This document shows, piece by piece, positions 12,660-24,471 of a stretch of DNA of 64,000 bases. The position numbers and the translations under genes are program-made. Location: the NCBI GenBank assembly GCA_027405735.1, contig JAPEHQ010000013.1, forward strand, positions 1,797,909 through 1,861,908, given 5' to 3'. The DNA is from Mucor racemosus (Eukaryota; Mucoromycota; Mucoromycetes; Mucorales; Mucoraceae). Position 1 is the first letter of the stretch. Each line of letters begins with the position of its first letter. A model generated the notes under the pieces. It made no database searches. It was not told the origin of the DNA and saw only the letters and a list, made by a program, of their open reading frames with translations.

Positions 12660-14032
12660 TTAGAATGCGTATTCTGATACAAGAAAAGTATACCAGCTTG
12701 ATAGTCTGATATGCCTTATTAAACGGTGAATATATCCTTGGAATATGAAAGCAAAAAGAAAGAAACAACACACGTAGAAAAGGATTTTCAAGGCTTTACA
12801 TTATCCAGCGCAATTAAAACCCTCCTAAATTGCACATTTCAGCCAATGTTGTAAAAGCAGCATTACAACACATCAACCCATAAAATAAACAAAATAGGCA
12901 ATATCTGCTATCATAGAAATAGAAACATACATTTTTCTACTAGAAAAACCGTCTGTCATATCATGCATTCATTAAAAAATTGCAAAAGCGAGTGATTTAT
13001 CAAAATATGTTTAGGTTAAATAAAATTAGAAATTTTAATCAAGTAAAGAGATATCGTTTATTGGAATGAAATTAATAGGGTTTATATACTATTTGATTTG
13101 GGGAATTAATGGTGTGATAAGGTAGTTTAGATGTTATTTAATAGTAATGTGTCATGTTGGTATATCATGTTGGAATATCGCACTGGCGTATTATGCTTTT
13201 GTATCATGCTTCTATACCATGCTTCTATACCATGCTTTTAGGAGCATTGTATAGTTAATATTTAATTAAGGAACTTCCGGTTCCGGATCTGTTATTGTTT
13301 ACTTTTTTGGATTTGACATGATCCGGTTTAAGAATGACATATCAGCGATCCCGTAGAGCAATGCCGTGATTGAGTATAGCAAGATTGAACAGCTAAGTCT
13401 TTTATACTATGGTATATCTAAGTTTTAAATAAAAAAGCGGTTTTTTTTTTTAAGCTTTTTTTATATTTAACCATGTACGGTCTGAAAATTCAGTTTTTGT
13501 AGCGGACATTTTCGGGACTCATTTTATCCTTACCAACACTCATGATTTCATCAAAAAACAGAAAAATCAAATTTTGATACCAAAATCAACGTTTAAATAT
13601 ACTACATTGTGAGAGAAAATTGTAACTATAACTAATACACATTTTATAAAAGCTTAATATTAAATGTCAAGTAATGAAAATTAGCATTTTTGTCCCAAAA
13701 ACGGTTTTTTGGTTAAAGGATTTTCATATAATATTTTGCAATAAAAATGTTTGTTATTTTTGATTGAGCAAATAGAGCGCTAAATTTTGTATATGTGTAT
13801 ATTTTTTGTTTTTATAATTGGTAGTATAATTAACTCTTAATTTGCAAATTCAGAAAAAAAAAATTAAAAAATGTCAAACTTGATGATCTGGACAAGAATA
13901 ATTTTTTAAATTAATATTTCGCTTATAAGCCTTGTAAGTCTTAAAAACAAGAGATTTTATAATACTGGAGAACTTTTTCAAGAATTTACAATGCTGTACC
14001 CACTTGATTCAAGCTTATTACTGTAAATCTTT
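12660..14032 (+). repeat. Right arm of inverted repeat (family R1)
   Basis: Reverse complement of 1-1010, interrupted by a solo LTR at 12993-13344. Without that insertion the arm is about 1016 bp, matching the left arm. It ends ATTACTGTAAATCTTT. Its outer 700 bp also match 42130-42842 in direct orientation. It ends about 105 bp before a dynein intermediate-chain-like fragment. Confidence 0.85.
12993..13344 (+). mobile_element. Solo LTR of family A (352 bp)
   Basis: Starts TGATTTATCA and ends TGACATATCA, TG...CA with a terminal inverted repeat. It is flanked by GCGAG and GCGAT, consistent with a 5-bp target duplication. The uninterrupted site is visible in the inverted arm at the window start (GCGAGCCCGTAGAGC read on the minus strand). 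Copies of nearly the same length occur at 22762-23112 and 24120-24471. The 5-bp duplication fits a Gypsy- or Copia-type LTR retrotransposon reduced by LTR-LTR recombination. Confidence 0.8.
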
Positions 14033-14137
14033 ATACTTTATACATGTTAATATTGTGTGGTAGTTTATTTGATGGTAATATAGTCCTACTTGATAATTAG
14101 TGCTCTAGAGGTGATTTACATTGAGTTTTATCCTTAC

Positions 14138-14345
14138 CTCTCCAATATTATAAACATAAACATGGCCAGCACTGAAATCTATTGCCGCCTTTTGCCCACT
14201 TTGTTCCGAGCCAATTTATTCAATGCTTTGGCAGAACCAACTTAAATACTTGCAAAGGATTCCTCGGTATTTACATTCAAATTCCATAAATTAAATTGAC
14301 TGATTTCATCTATAGTAGTATCAAACGTCTCATCAGCCCGCCTTA
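14138..14345 (-). pseudogene. Dynein intermediate-chain WD-repeat fragment, broken
   Basis: On the minus strand the segment reads QFNLWNLNVNTEESFASI, a stop, then VGSAKALNKLARNKVGKR, and after a frame change AIDFSAGHVYVYNIGE followed by a GTAAGG splice donor at 14137. This follows the dynein intermediate-chain pattern known from the family (G-L-D-L-W-N-L-N-D-T-E, then a P-A-L-N-R segment, then a G-x-I-x-I-Y-D-V-G-E strand). A stop and a frameshift mark it as dead. It lies beside the R1 repeat, as does the second fragment at 42846-42980. Upstream sequence to about 14460 may be more decayed exon. Confidence 0.65.
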
Positions 14346-15269
14346 TGATAAATGTCAATTTAAAATCAGAAACATCCCATTGGCATTGTTGTAAGCTATG
14401 AAAAGCTTGATTTTTAATAATACAGCAATTAAATAAAAAACAAGATGATACTAATAATAGCATATGGTGAGTATTTAGTATCTATATAAGTTTGATGAAG
14501 TATGCTTTTAAATCCTTTTAAAAATCCTGAGGCAAACACAACACCTTGGTCTTGTAATTTCTATCCATCAAAATACTGCGATTTTCACTATACAATGAAT
14601 GCACCTTTTATCTATCTTGACCTCGATCTACATTGTTGGGTATCAATTTTTTACCAGTTGTATTTCCTCTAATTCATTAATAGGGGGCGTCAATTTCAAA
14701 GTTTGGTAGATTCTGAAAAAAAAAAACTGGCCAACAAAAGTAAAGGATATTGAAGTCCTCCAATCATAATACGAATAAACGAATATACTTTAGGATCTAC
14801 TTACAAAAAGTGGTAGATGTATTTCAGTATATTGGTTATTTAAGCCAATCATAAAACGAATAAATTTAGTATTTTGAGATTGACGCCCCCTAATATTCAG
14901 TCATATTGAACGGTGATTTGTAGCATTGCCAAAAAAAAAAAAAAAAAAAAAGAATAAGTGCTTCAAGTTTTCCGCATATCAAATTATGCAATTTAGTAGC
15001 AATGATTGCACTTAATTATGCTTTTTAAATCTATTTATGTTAATCAGAATAATTAGTACTTTCATTCAAAAGTAAGCTTTACTTTATACATTTACATTCA
15101 CCCATTCAATAAATGATATTGTATTCATTATCCGTTATATCAATCAACCAACTTCATCTTGATTCGATACATTTTACAATTAAATGCTTAAATTATACTT
15201 GAGCACTTGAGCCACCAGGTATCGCTACAAAAAAATCTCGTACAGGTCGACGAAGCATCACAATTTGGA

Positions 15270-15300
<31 letters not shown>

Positions 15301-15491
15301 GTTCATAAATCTGAGCTCTCTCTCACATTCATAGATACCTGCATAGACCATATCTCTATCTATTCAATTTAACTGAAATACATTGAACGCCAACATCGTA
15401 CTCGATAAAACGCCTTACTTTATTGCGTGTCAACACAACTAATTTGATGCTAGTTTAGCATCAGCAGTTGAACCAGGTAAATTTGCACTAT
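14346..15491. other. Intergenic, no gene seen
   Basis: AT-rich, with homopolymer runs (poly-A about 14931-14951, a run of 29 T at 15272-15300). The TTGACGCCCCCTA motif near 14880 recurs inverted near 14685 (TAGGGGGCGTCAA), bracketing about 200 bp. No credible protein. Confidence 0.5.
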
Positions 15492-15606
15492 GGCCGACCT
15501 GTGTTGCACAACATGATTTTGTTGTGTCCAGGTGGTCTGCACACTATAGCCTGAGTTATTGTATAGACTAAACATGATGGCTAAAAAGATAACAAGATGC
15601 ACATGG
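15492..15606 (+). repeat. Short dispersed repeat D, copy 2
   Basis: Direct repeat of 11646-11760, with about 15 differences and small gaps. It runs directly into LTR-like repeat C. Confidence 0.7.
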
Positions 15607-15878
15607 TGTAATTATCTGTAATCTTGGACTAACAACAAAGGTGGATAATATGCTTATAGATAATATTCTTGTTATTATAAATTGGTGATCACTGGGTTGA
15701 TGAAGTTTGGTGTTCTTATTTGTAAATTAGATATTTATTAGTGAATAAATAAAAGCAAAGGGAGTGTAACAAGGCAGATAAATCTACAAGGGATTATGCG
15801 ATGCTTTCCTTGTAGTATTTATATAAGGAATGAGGCAAGATTTTGTATGAATGAAACTGAAATGTTTGACTCATTACA
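15607..15878 (-). repeat. LTR-like repeat C, copy 2
   Basis: Inverted, diverged copy of 1011-1293 with ends TGTAATTA...TCATTACA (272 bp). The shared block AAAGCAAAGGGAGTGTAACA and the TATA-like TATTTATATAAGGAATG (reverse orientation) are conserved. No obvious target duplication. Confidence 0.6.
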
Positions 15879-17158
15879 CTTATCTTGCAGGTCAAGATGA
15901 TGCAAATATCTAAAGCATCATAGTAGTTTATACTCTGCATTTCTGGCTTGGATATTAATACTTCTAAAGAAAATGGTGTGAAGTTTCTTTACAATATCGC
16001 TGTAGCAGACATAATTCTTCTTGGGGGGATTTAGATTATTACAGGTTAGTTCGATTAGACTAACACTTAAAATAATACTTGAAACTCTCTTGTCCAAATC
16101 CTTTTCTCATCATCTCATTCTCATTTCATTTAAATATCATTTGATTTCCTATTAATCTGTTTTTCACATCATCCTAAATCTATTCTCATTTCAAGTGAAA
16201 TCCCCGTAAAATGTACAGATTCAAGTCAAAAATGCTAATAAAACCCAGATTCAGGTACCCAACCTTAATTTTCAAATATCAACAAATATTGTAAATCGAC
16301 TACAATTTTGAATCTTTCCCTCAAATAAGCAATTAAAAAACTATTTGAGTTTATTTTAATATAAATTGCGCAAGTCATAAAAGCATTACAAGAACATAGT
16401 ATTGCCTTAAACTGGACCTCACGAATCTTGATAGGCCTTCAAATCAGAGACTTAAACATTCTGTAAGTAGTGTTGATGCAAACCATGTGCACAAGATGGA
16501 TGACTGTCCACCTTCGGTATATTTTGATTACACCATAAAATAGGCGGGTTGAACCAAACAAAAGTCTTGTCCTTACCCTTACTGGTGGTAGCCACTCTGT
16601 AAGCAGCAAATAAGGGAAGTGAGGGGTACAATCTTGGTAAATAGAAGAAGCTGGAGTTAGTGTATAATATAAACTATTTAAAATTAGTATTATACTTCCT
16701 ATGGGCTTGATGAAAAGGATCTTGAATCACAGTTGTAATAGACAATATTAATCCATGGACAGCGGTTCAAATAAATTTGAACGGGCATTCGTCGATACTG
16801 GGAGAGTCCAACAAGTCTCAAGGGATTAAGCAGACCAGGTGAGCTCCATCTTACTAAATGTTCCCGCGATGAAACCCTGCTGTTCGTCGATAAGCACTCG
16901 TAATAAATGCTAGTCCAAGTCTGGTTGTCTTGTCAAAAACCATTTGTAAAAAATAAGAGAGAAGGTAAATTTAAAAACAACCCGAATATGATAAACATTC
17001 AGACGATAATGTTTGTTTTAAGATAATGAAAGCGTTGTTTAAGATATAATATATTATAATAATAAAAAGTAAAAATAAGAGAAATTGGAAAGTTACATAT
17101 TAAATAGGTTAGTATTGTTAAATTATAATATTACTGAGTGGTGTAAACATTGCTTTGA
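15879..17158. other. Intergenic, no gene seen
   Basis: No supported gene. A somewhat more GC-rich stretch at 16440-16930 (for example TGTTCCCGCGATGAAACCC) has no open frame and may be an old element remnant. 16960-17158 forms the 3' flank of the syntaxin gene. Confidence 0.5.
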
Positions 17159-18796
17159 TTAGTTGCTGTTGTTGTTATCGTTATCGTTATTGCCACCAAC
17201 ACCCTTTAAAGTAAATTCGGAGTTAAAATAGAATAAATTGTATATATTGGTTCAACTTACAGGGTGACCGAAACCGAACCACCAAACAAGAATTGCAATG
17301 ACTACAGCAAGGATGATAGTAATGAAGAAACAGCACCATTTTTTCTACATGCACAAAATATATGGTGTTACTTTATAATCCATCTTAACCTTTAACAGAA
17401 AAAAAAGAACTTACAGCACGTGTTGATCTAGCAAGAATGATTGCTCTATCAACATGCTTCACGCCTTGTTCAATGTCAGTTTGTGTATTCTCAGCATTAT
17501 GTTCGATTTGATCAAAGACTTGTCCTTGTTCTTCTACCATCATTTGCATATCTTCAAACAATTGAGCAAGTTCCTACCAGAAAAAAAAACGGTTAATTGG
17601 TACTATACAACTCCATTCACTGCTTTAATTACCAAAATAGTCTTTTGAATACGTTTAATATCATCATGTCTTGTTTGAACTTCGGATAATACGGCCTTGG
17701 CTTGGCCTGATCTACTATTTTGCATCAACTGCAATGCGATATAACAGTTAATATAATTATCTAGACATGTTTTTTTTTAGTGTATTACACTTTGTGCAAA
17801 AATTTGATTTTGCTGATCTGAATCAATAATAGCATCTACTTCTTCAGCAGTTACATCTTGATTAACTATTTTATAGATTAGTGCCATAATAATGAAAGAT
17901 TATATTTGTATTTACACACCAATTCTAATTTGTCTTTCAACACGTTGTCTATATTTTTGATTAAATGTTCCCTCGACATCTTTATATCTTTGAATACAAG
18001 TGATGAATTCCTTTTTAACTCTAGAAACCTATTGTAGATAATATAAGCATGTGAAAATAAAGAAAAAACTAGTTTTTTGTCATGTACCTGAGCCCTTCTA
18101 ATATTCAAATCAGAATTTTTGGGGTGTCTTGCATTACTAGACTCAAGAGCTTTAATTCTATTTTTAATGCTATTATTCATGTTTGAAGTATCTTCAACGA
18201 ATTGAGAGAGTTGTCTTGAATTTTGTTTCCATTGCTGTTCATTGATACTGACAAGAGATGAATCATGTAAATCACTGATGAGGTCAATATTACGATTAAT
18301 GTTTTTGATCGAGGATGAGATATCGTCCACCTATTTTATATATGAAAATTTTGCTCTATTTTGTGTTCCCCTAAACTTCTCCTTTTTTTATATAGTTTAT
18401 AAAAATCCCCTTACCTCTGCTAAAAAACCTTCCATGGTTGAAATATCGGTCTGAGCTGCAGATGCAACAACATTTTGAGTATGATTTCTTTCTTCCATCT
18501 CATAAGTTGAAGGTCTGGATTCATAAGTGGTGGTAGTTTCTTGGTATCTTTGATTGCCATTACTGCCTGGTGTTCTTGCTGGTCCAAAGGCATCAGTACT
18601 GTATATAGTTTAAAATTAGATTTAATGTTATCTCAAGGAATTGCAGTGCAAGTTAACAGCATATTTATACCTGTCTGAACCACCCTATGGTTTTATAAAT
18701 GTTAACGTAAGAATTGCATTTATAAGAATTTATTCTTACTCGAAGGTCGGACATACGGTCTCTACTAATAGTATATCTAGTATTTCTATTACTCAT
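17159..18796 (-). CDS. Plasma-membrane t-SNARE syntaxin (Sso1-like)
   Basis: Qa-SNARE for fusion of secretory vesicles at the plasma membrane. Ten exons join in frame to 355 aa: 18796-18740, 18684-18671, 18598-18415, 18330-18088, 18028-17920, 17865-17789, 17728-17633, 17573-17415, 17344-17261, 17203-17159. Domains are a short variable N-terminus, a Habc helical bundle (about residues 85-200), a SNARE motif with the zero-layer glutamine in MMVEEQGQVFDQIE, and a C-terminal anchor WCCFFITIILAVVIAILVWW with cysteines that could be palmitoylated. A 14-residue Gly/Asn/Asp tail ends in the last exon. The donor at 17788 (AGT|gtaata) was chosen because the alternative one base pair away brings a stop. 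Exon 2 is only 14 nt. The downstream family assignment (Sso1/Sso2, Psy1) is firm; partners Sec9 and Snc are inferred from the family. Confidence 0.92.
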
Positions 18797-19972
18797 AATT
18801 TATAAACTAATAAAAGAGGGAAAATAAGGTACAAAGAAAGTAGAAGAAAGAGGAAAAGAGATGAAAAAGGAGTGGATAATAGTTGTAAAAAAAAAAGAGA
18901 GAAAGAGAAAGAGAAAGAGGGGTGAATACACTACTTTACTGTTACTACTAGCCATTGTGTGCCAGCAGCAGGCCTTTGGTAACACCTTGGCACAAAAAGT
19001 AATTTAGTTGATGCTGCTGTACATTTTTCTAGGTTAAATGTAAAGTAAACTTTCATTAGTTTGATTCTTTTTGATATTCTGATATCATTCGTTTTATATT
19101 TTAGCTGTATTATACATTTATAAAAGTTTTTAATATTTTAACACATCACATTTTAGCAAATATATTTTGTGTGACCCGAGTATTTGATGATGATCCCATA
19201 GCTTCTTTCCCTTTAAGTGTTTGTATATAAAAGAAACTACTTGTGCAATTGCTTCCTAAAGACTTACTGGTCTGGGATATAAATAACTATGCAGATTTTT
19301 TGACCATATATCAGTTCATATTCATGTCTTTTTAGTTAAGGATAAACTTATACAACAACAGGACTTTGTAAAAAATACTTTCCTGTACCACATTAAGTAT
19401 ACAAAAATAATGAAATACATCTTTAGTGCTGGTCTGATATGAAAAAAATATGACAGATTTATATTATTACATGTTTATACGGTTCAGCTTTGCGCTTTGA
19501 GCTGAGGAGACACTACTATACATACAGATACTTGTTTCGTGAAACTAATTTTTCATGTAAAAACATATTGAACAATACCATTACTTCAGTTTATCAGTAG
19601 ATCAGAAACATACAGTATTTGCATCGGAGATCATATCACATCAAAGAAGTAGGGGGCAACTAAATGTCGATCCATGTCCTGGTCGAAATGAAAAACAGCA
19701 AGAGCGATCCTTTCATATAGACTTTTTCCAATCCCAGAACATCCACAAGCTTGCCCGTTTTATAATTCCATTATTCCAAAGTAACACAATAAAGTGCACA
19801 TGTTGCTTATACTGATAAAGACTTTCCCAACCAATAGAAACGAGATTTGTCATTAAATGAAATTTTTATGTAAGGTAATTATTTTATTAAAATGAAAAAT
19901 ATGTACAGCAGTTAGTAAAATAATAGAAATTAAAGGTAAAGGTATATGTGAGTAAATATTTTACATAAACTA
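18797..19972. other. Intergenic, no gene seen
   Basis: Holds the upstream region of the syntaxin gene (purine-rich GAGAAAGAGAAAGAGAAAGA near 18900, that is CT-rich on the coding strand) and the 3' flank of the next gene. No further ORF of substance. Confidence 0.55.
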
Positions 19973-20860
19973 TTATGAGCGGGTGGGAAAGCTAGGTGTA
20001 TCCAAAGTTGATGCTGTGAGACCACCGATGATTGGCATCATTTGAGCTCGCATAGATTTTTCCACGGGCGACATATAATGGTATTTTTGCTGCCACCAAC
20101 CCCCAGTTTCAGCAACTGCATTTTGTTGTGAATTAGCTGGTAATCGTGAGCTTGTGGTGAACAACTTGTCATCAATTTGTCTGCGAGCAGGTTTGTTATG
20201 AAGTGTATCAAATACTCGCTGCATCATCTTTTTTGGTTGTGCTAAAAAATCAAAAGAGCATTCAAACCCCAAAGGTTCTACCCAACGTTCACCTGGTCTT
20301 TCCTTAATTACATCTTGTGGTGTTTTAGTTATATCGTAGGCTAAAAAGACTCGTTGTTGCTTGGAATTGTAATGTTGTTGATGTAATCCGACGTCTTTAA
20401 TATCCATAGACAAGGATGATTTGATGAGATTATGTACCAACAAGGTATCATTAGCCTCAACAAAATCAGGCCCAACTAAACAAGCCTTGTACAAGATGGG
20501 TTTACGAAGAAGTTTGGAAGTATACATTCTTACACTGACTGGCTTTACAGGAGTAAATGCTAACCTTGTATTTGTAGCTTTTGTTAACTTGAAATCCACA
20601 GTGAATCGCCAGCGACTTTCTTGATCAAAACAAAGCCTTAAATGACACTTGCTACTGTCTAAAAGTTTTTCAATGAGTACTTTTCTTGTGAGAGTTCTCA
20701 ATCTGTAATTGAGGATCAAAGACATTGTTAAAATGTCAGGAATTGACAATTTTTGAAGGATAACAATGATGACTTCATTTGGAAATTGAGATAAAGTTTT
20801 TTCCCCGCATTGTTGTTGTATCGATTGATACTTTTGATTGAATATAGTAGAAATTGGCAT
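19973..20860 (-). CDS. F-box-like protein of unknown target
   Basis: Single-exon gene of 295 aa. Residues about 21-65 look like an F-box: LSQFPNEVIIVILQKLSIPD, then ILTMSLILNYRLRTLTRK, with the usual L-P-x-E-I/V-L pattern changed to F-P-N-E-V-I. The rest is rich in basic and beta-prone segments (RWRFTVDFKL, RVFLAYDITKTPQDVIKERP, VEPLGFECSFDFL) and matches no domain I know. The C-terminus is disordered. The start at 20860 follows an in-frame stop region and a poly-A-rich leader. It may be an adaptor for an SCF ligase, by inference from the F-box alone. There is no functional link visible to its neighbours. Confidence 0.7.
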   Translation of the reverse strand: MPISTIFNQKYQSIQQQCGEKTLSQFPNEVIIVILQKLSIPDILTMSLILNYRLRTLTRKVLIEKLLDSSKCHLRLCFDQESRWRFTVDFKLTKATNTRLAFTPVKPVSVRMYTSKLLRKPILYKACLVGPDFVEANDTLLVHNLIKSSLSMDIKDVGLHQQHYNSKQQRVFLAYDITKTPQDVIKERPGERWVEPLGFECSFDFLAQPKKMMQRVFDTLHNKPARRQIDDKLFTTSSRLPANSQQNAVAETGGWWQQKYHYMSPVEKSMRAQMMPIIGGLTASTLDTPSFPTRS

Positions 20861-21461
20861 TTCCTATTAGTAGATTAGATAGAAAACTGTTTATTGATAA
20901 CGAAAAAAAAAAAGGAAAAGGGGATTCTTCTTTTATCTCCCTTTTTTATCGTATTCAATTGGTTTAAAGAATCAGCAGATTTGATTTTAATGGCCAATAC
21001 AATCTCGTGTGAATTACGAGACCACGTTACACATATTATAAATTGCTAACTGTGTTTTATTGTTATTGCAGGGAAGATCCAAATAAGGAATCATTAGAGC
21101 AACTTTCAAGTTACAGTTAAGATCACCTGGTTGTATGCATCATATAACGTGTTGCTCAATTTTCTGTACTTCTTTGGAATTAGTACTCTATTGATATAAA
21201 TAGCGGTTATAAGCAATAACAAGTTGAATTAGGTTAAACAATGCATCCTTTTGACAAACTTACAACAAATCCAACAAACATTAAATGTGAAAGCCGACTA
21301 TATTTTATATTTTAAGTGTGTGAGTCTAAGGCACAAGCACATTTCAAAGATGGCCAAGATATTACATAATAGACATAAGATACAATACGTACTGCTGGAT
21401 TTGAATATGCCTCGGTTAGTACTTTATTCTATATCTCACGAAATGCTCAAAAACACGTAGA
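20861..21461. other. Intergenic, no gene seen
   Basis: The 69-codon ORF at 21251 has no recognisable features and runs up to the edge of the large palindrome. Nothing else was found. Confidence 0.5.
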
Positions 21462-22761
21462 ATCTACTGCTTTTTCCTTGAAAACTGGGCCTCATTTTTC
21501 ATCGCTGCTATACTTTTTGTTTTCACTAAATAACACCAAGAAAAAATTATATGCCAATGTACCTGAGATGTTCACCTTTAATTCAAAAATAAGTGTCCGG
21601 AAATATCCTACTTTTTACAGTTGGTATTAATTTTTCAGTGCTAAGGTTTCAGATTTTTTACGCGTATTTCACTGCTAAAGGATTGCAAACTTTGAGGCTT
21701 CATATCTCCATAAATGATTAATCTATACTAACACTTTCTAATAATAAAACTTACTTGTTTTAAAGAGCTCTATAACATATTTGAGTATAAAAAAATTCTG
21801 AGCACCTTTATTTTTTTTTCATTTTTTTTGACATTTCTATAGTAGGTTTCAAAATATTGGCTAAATTGAGCAACACTTTTTTTGCATTCATATCATTACA
21901 CTCGTTAAGCTCTCTCAGACCCAATTTAGAGTTTTTCAAAATATTGATTTTTCGTGGAGATATCGTCAAAAATGTGTACAAAAAGGTACCTCCATTTCTA
22001 GCTTCCATTTTTCCCTTATATACCCTCATCCTAAATTCTGAATCTGAAAAAAAATTGACAAAAATCCCTTTTTCTCTACGAAAAATGTAGCTAAAAAATT
22101 AAATAATAGCTAGATCGATAGGTAATTTTACTATGCATTATATTCATTGATTATATTAAAAATATGCTTATAAAAAGTGATGTGTATCTTCAAAAAACCT
22201 CCAAAATTTCAATTGCATTTTACGAAAATTTTAATGTGAAATGTTTGTCTGAATTTTATTTAGATGGGTGCAGAGTTTAAAACTGTACAAAAGCTATTTA
22301 ATATACTAGGTCGACTTACTTTGCAGTTCATGATCAATTAAACGATTTTGTTTTTTTTCATCATTTTTCGTCCATTTTTTAAAATAAATTTTGGAACCCA
22401 GTTATCATAAACTGTAAGCTGTGATATCGACTATTATTTTGATTATCTCGATGAAAAATTAATATTTTTGGCTGAAACAAAAAATACAGAGTAGTAATCA
22501 ATTAGATCTATATTATGAATACAGAAATTAAGCCCTGGATAATGAGTTTTAAGCTTTACAAAATAATAAACTAATATTTACAACTGCAGAAAACAAAGAA
22601 AAAAACCCCCCATCCTTGTGAAAATTGATCCAATTAATCTCCAATTATACATGATGATAGATTTACATATATCTTGCATAAAAATTTATAATCCTACTCT
22701 CACAGATCACTGTGAATTGAGAAAACCATCAGCAAAACATGATATTTCTGTCCAATAAAAC

Positions 22762-23112
22762 TGATTTATCATTCTTAAACCGGATCATGTCAAATCCAAA
22801 AAAGTAAACAATAACAGATCCGGAACCGGAAGTTCCTTAATTAAATATTAACTATACAATGCTCCTAAAAGCATGGTATAGAAGCATGGTATAGAAGCAT
22901 GATACAAAAGCATAATACGCCAGTGCGATATTCCAACATGATATACCAACATGACACATTACTATTAAATAACATCTAAACTACCTTATCACACCATTAA
23001 TTCCCCAAATCAAATAGTATATAAACCCTATTAATTTCATTCCAATAAACGATATCTCTTTACTTGATTAAATTTCTAATTTTATTTAACCTAAACATAT
23101 TTTGATAAATCA
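22762..23112 (-). mobile_element. Solo LTR family A, left palindrome arm
   Basis: 351 bp, TGATTTATCA...TGATAAATCA, reverse orientation relative to 24120-24471. It is flanked by AAAAC on both sides (22757-22761 and 23113-23117), a perfect 5-bp target duplication. This marks it as the original insertion. Confidence 0.85.
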
Positions 23113-23126
23113 AAAACCACGTGTTG

Positions 23127-23640
23127 TGTCGTATATTTTCAGGTTTGATAAATGATACTTAGAAAAGAATATAATTAAAAGAGAATGAGTAATGAATCAT
23201 TTCTTCAACTGTATAATGAAAACAAGATATCGTTTATTTATATATAAAAGTATGGCCTTTTATATTGATTTGACATTGAGATCCTGAGATGCAATTTAAG
23301 GCATTATTGAACCATTAGATCTGTTTGATGATAATATATGGATGGAAATGAATCAATCATGATTCAACCATGCTTGCAGAGCTTATGAGTTGCCTTGTTT
23401 TAATGTTACGCTAAATATGCTTGGATATTAATTTGACAGCTATTTGATTAATTAACCGCTGGGATGAAATAATATGGTGCCATAATTGAAGTCCAAACGT
23501 TCTTGTTAATTTCTGCTGGATAAACTTAGTACGCTAGGAGATTTTTATATCCGATATCAAGACTTTGCACTTCAATACATGTCGTAGTCAATAGGTTGTA
23601 AGATGTATTGATACTGTAGAAGGTAATAACGTATGATACT
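23127..23640 (+). repeat. LTR-like repeat B, deleted copy
   Basis: Matches 10509-11255 from TGTCGTATATTTTCAGG to the end near GTAGAAGGTAATAACG, but lacks about 230 bp in the middle, which includes a TATA-like region in the other copy. It lies in the palindrome centre and is present once there. Confidence 0.55.
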
Positions 23641-24119
23641 AGGTGGTATACAACAGATAGCAATAGAATCAGACAATCCAAGAGGAGAAACTATAGCAGC
23701 ACCAGTAGCAACCGACCGCAACAGGCCCGGTAAAGAGTTGATATACAATGAGTATACATGTGAACTGATCACTGAACTCTGTAGAGCACCAGTAACAGGA
23801 GAAAAAGCAGCAGATTTGTGATTAGCAATCAGCACTGACACAAACACACGATCAATACAAACATATTAATCAACAGACTCAGAACAGGTCGAGGAAGAGA
23901 AAACCAGCCAAGGTTTGCTAGATAGCACTACAATCCACTGTATCATAATTAGGTTTGATATCCAGGAAAAAAGCAACAACAGGATACCGTCTATAAGTCA
24001 TGTCATAACTGTTATGTACCTATAATAGAACGCTATTAGTAGGTATTTTAGTTGACGTTTTATATTTTTAGTCTGTAAGCAACAATTATTAATAAATGTA
24101 GTAGTAATATATTCATTTA
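23641..24119. repeat. Possible retroelement internal fragment
   Basis: This follows the presumed LTR-B end directly with a GGTGGTATACAAC sequence that could be a primer-binding site. It then holds a base composition unlike its surroundings (CAACAGGCCCGG, ACTCTGTAGAGCACCAGTAACAGG). A 62-codon ORF begins before it. No gag or pol motif is recognisable. It ends exactly where the right palindrome arm begins. Confidence 0.35.
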
Positions 24120-24471
24120 TGATTTATCAAAATATGTTTAGGTTAAATAAAATTAGAAATTTTAATCAAGTAAAGAGATATCGTTTATTGGAATGAAATT
24201 AATAGGGTTTATATACTATTTGATTTGGGGAATTAATGGTGTGATAAGGTAGTTTAGATGTTATTTAATAGTAATGTGTCATGTTGGTATATCATGTTGG
24301 AATATCGCACTGGCGTATTATGCTTTTGTATCATGCTTCTATACCATGCTTCTATACCATGCTTTTAGGAGCATTGTATAGTTAATATTTAATTAAGGAA
24401 CTTCCGGTTCCGGATCTGTTATTGTTTACTTTTTTGGATTTGACATGATCCGGTTTAAGAATGATAAATCA
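24120..24471 (+). mobile_element. LTR family A, right palindrome arm
   Basis: 352 bp, TGATTTATCA...TGATAAATCA. The 3' flank GTTTT matches the target duplication of the left-arm copy, but the 5' flank (ATTTA) does not. The inverted duplication therefore breaks precisely at this LTR's first base. Confidence 0.85.

Noticed and set aside
15272..15300. 29-T homopolymer as a retroposon tail
   Set aside because: No body of a SINE or LINE and no target duplication recognised beside it.
21808..22090. Short ORFs (69-83 codons, MRVYKGKMEARN type) repeated in R2 copies at 2431, 21808 and 25203
   Set aside because: Both strands are open over the same region, copies differ mainly by replacement changes, and no start context or domain supports coding. 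They are by-products of the repeat.
23633..23821. 62-codon ORF in palindrome centre as a gag start
   Set aside because: Begins in the presumed LTR end, is very short and has no zinc knuckle or capsid pattern.
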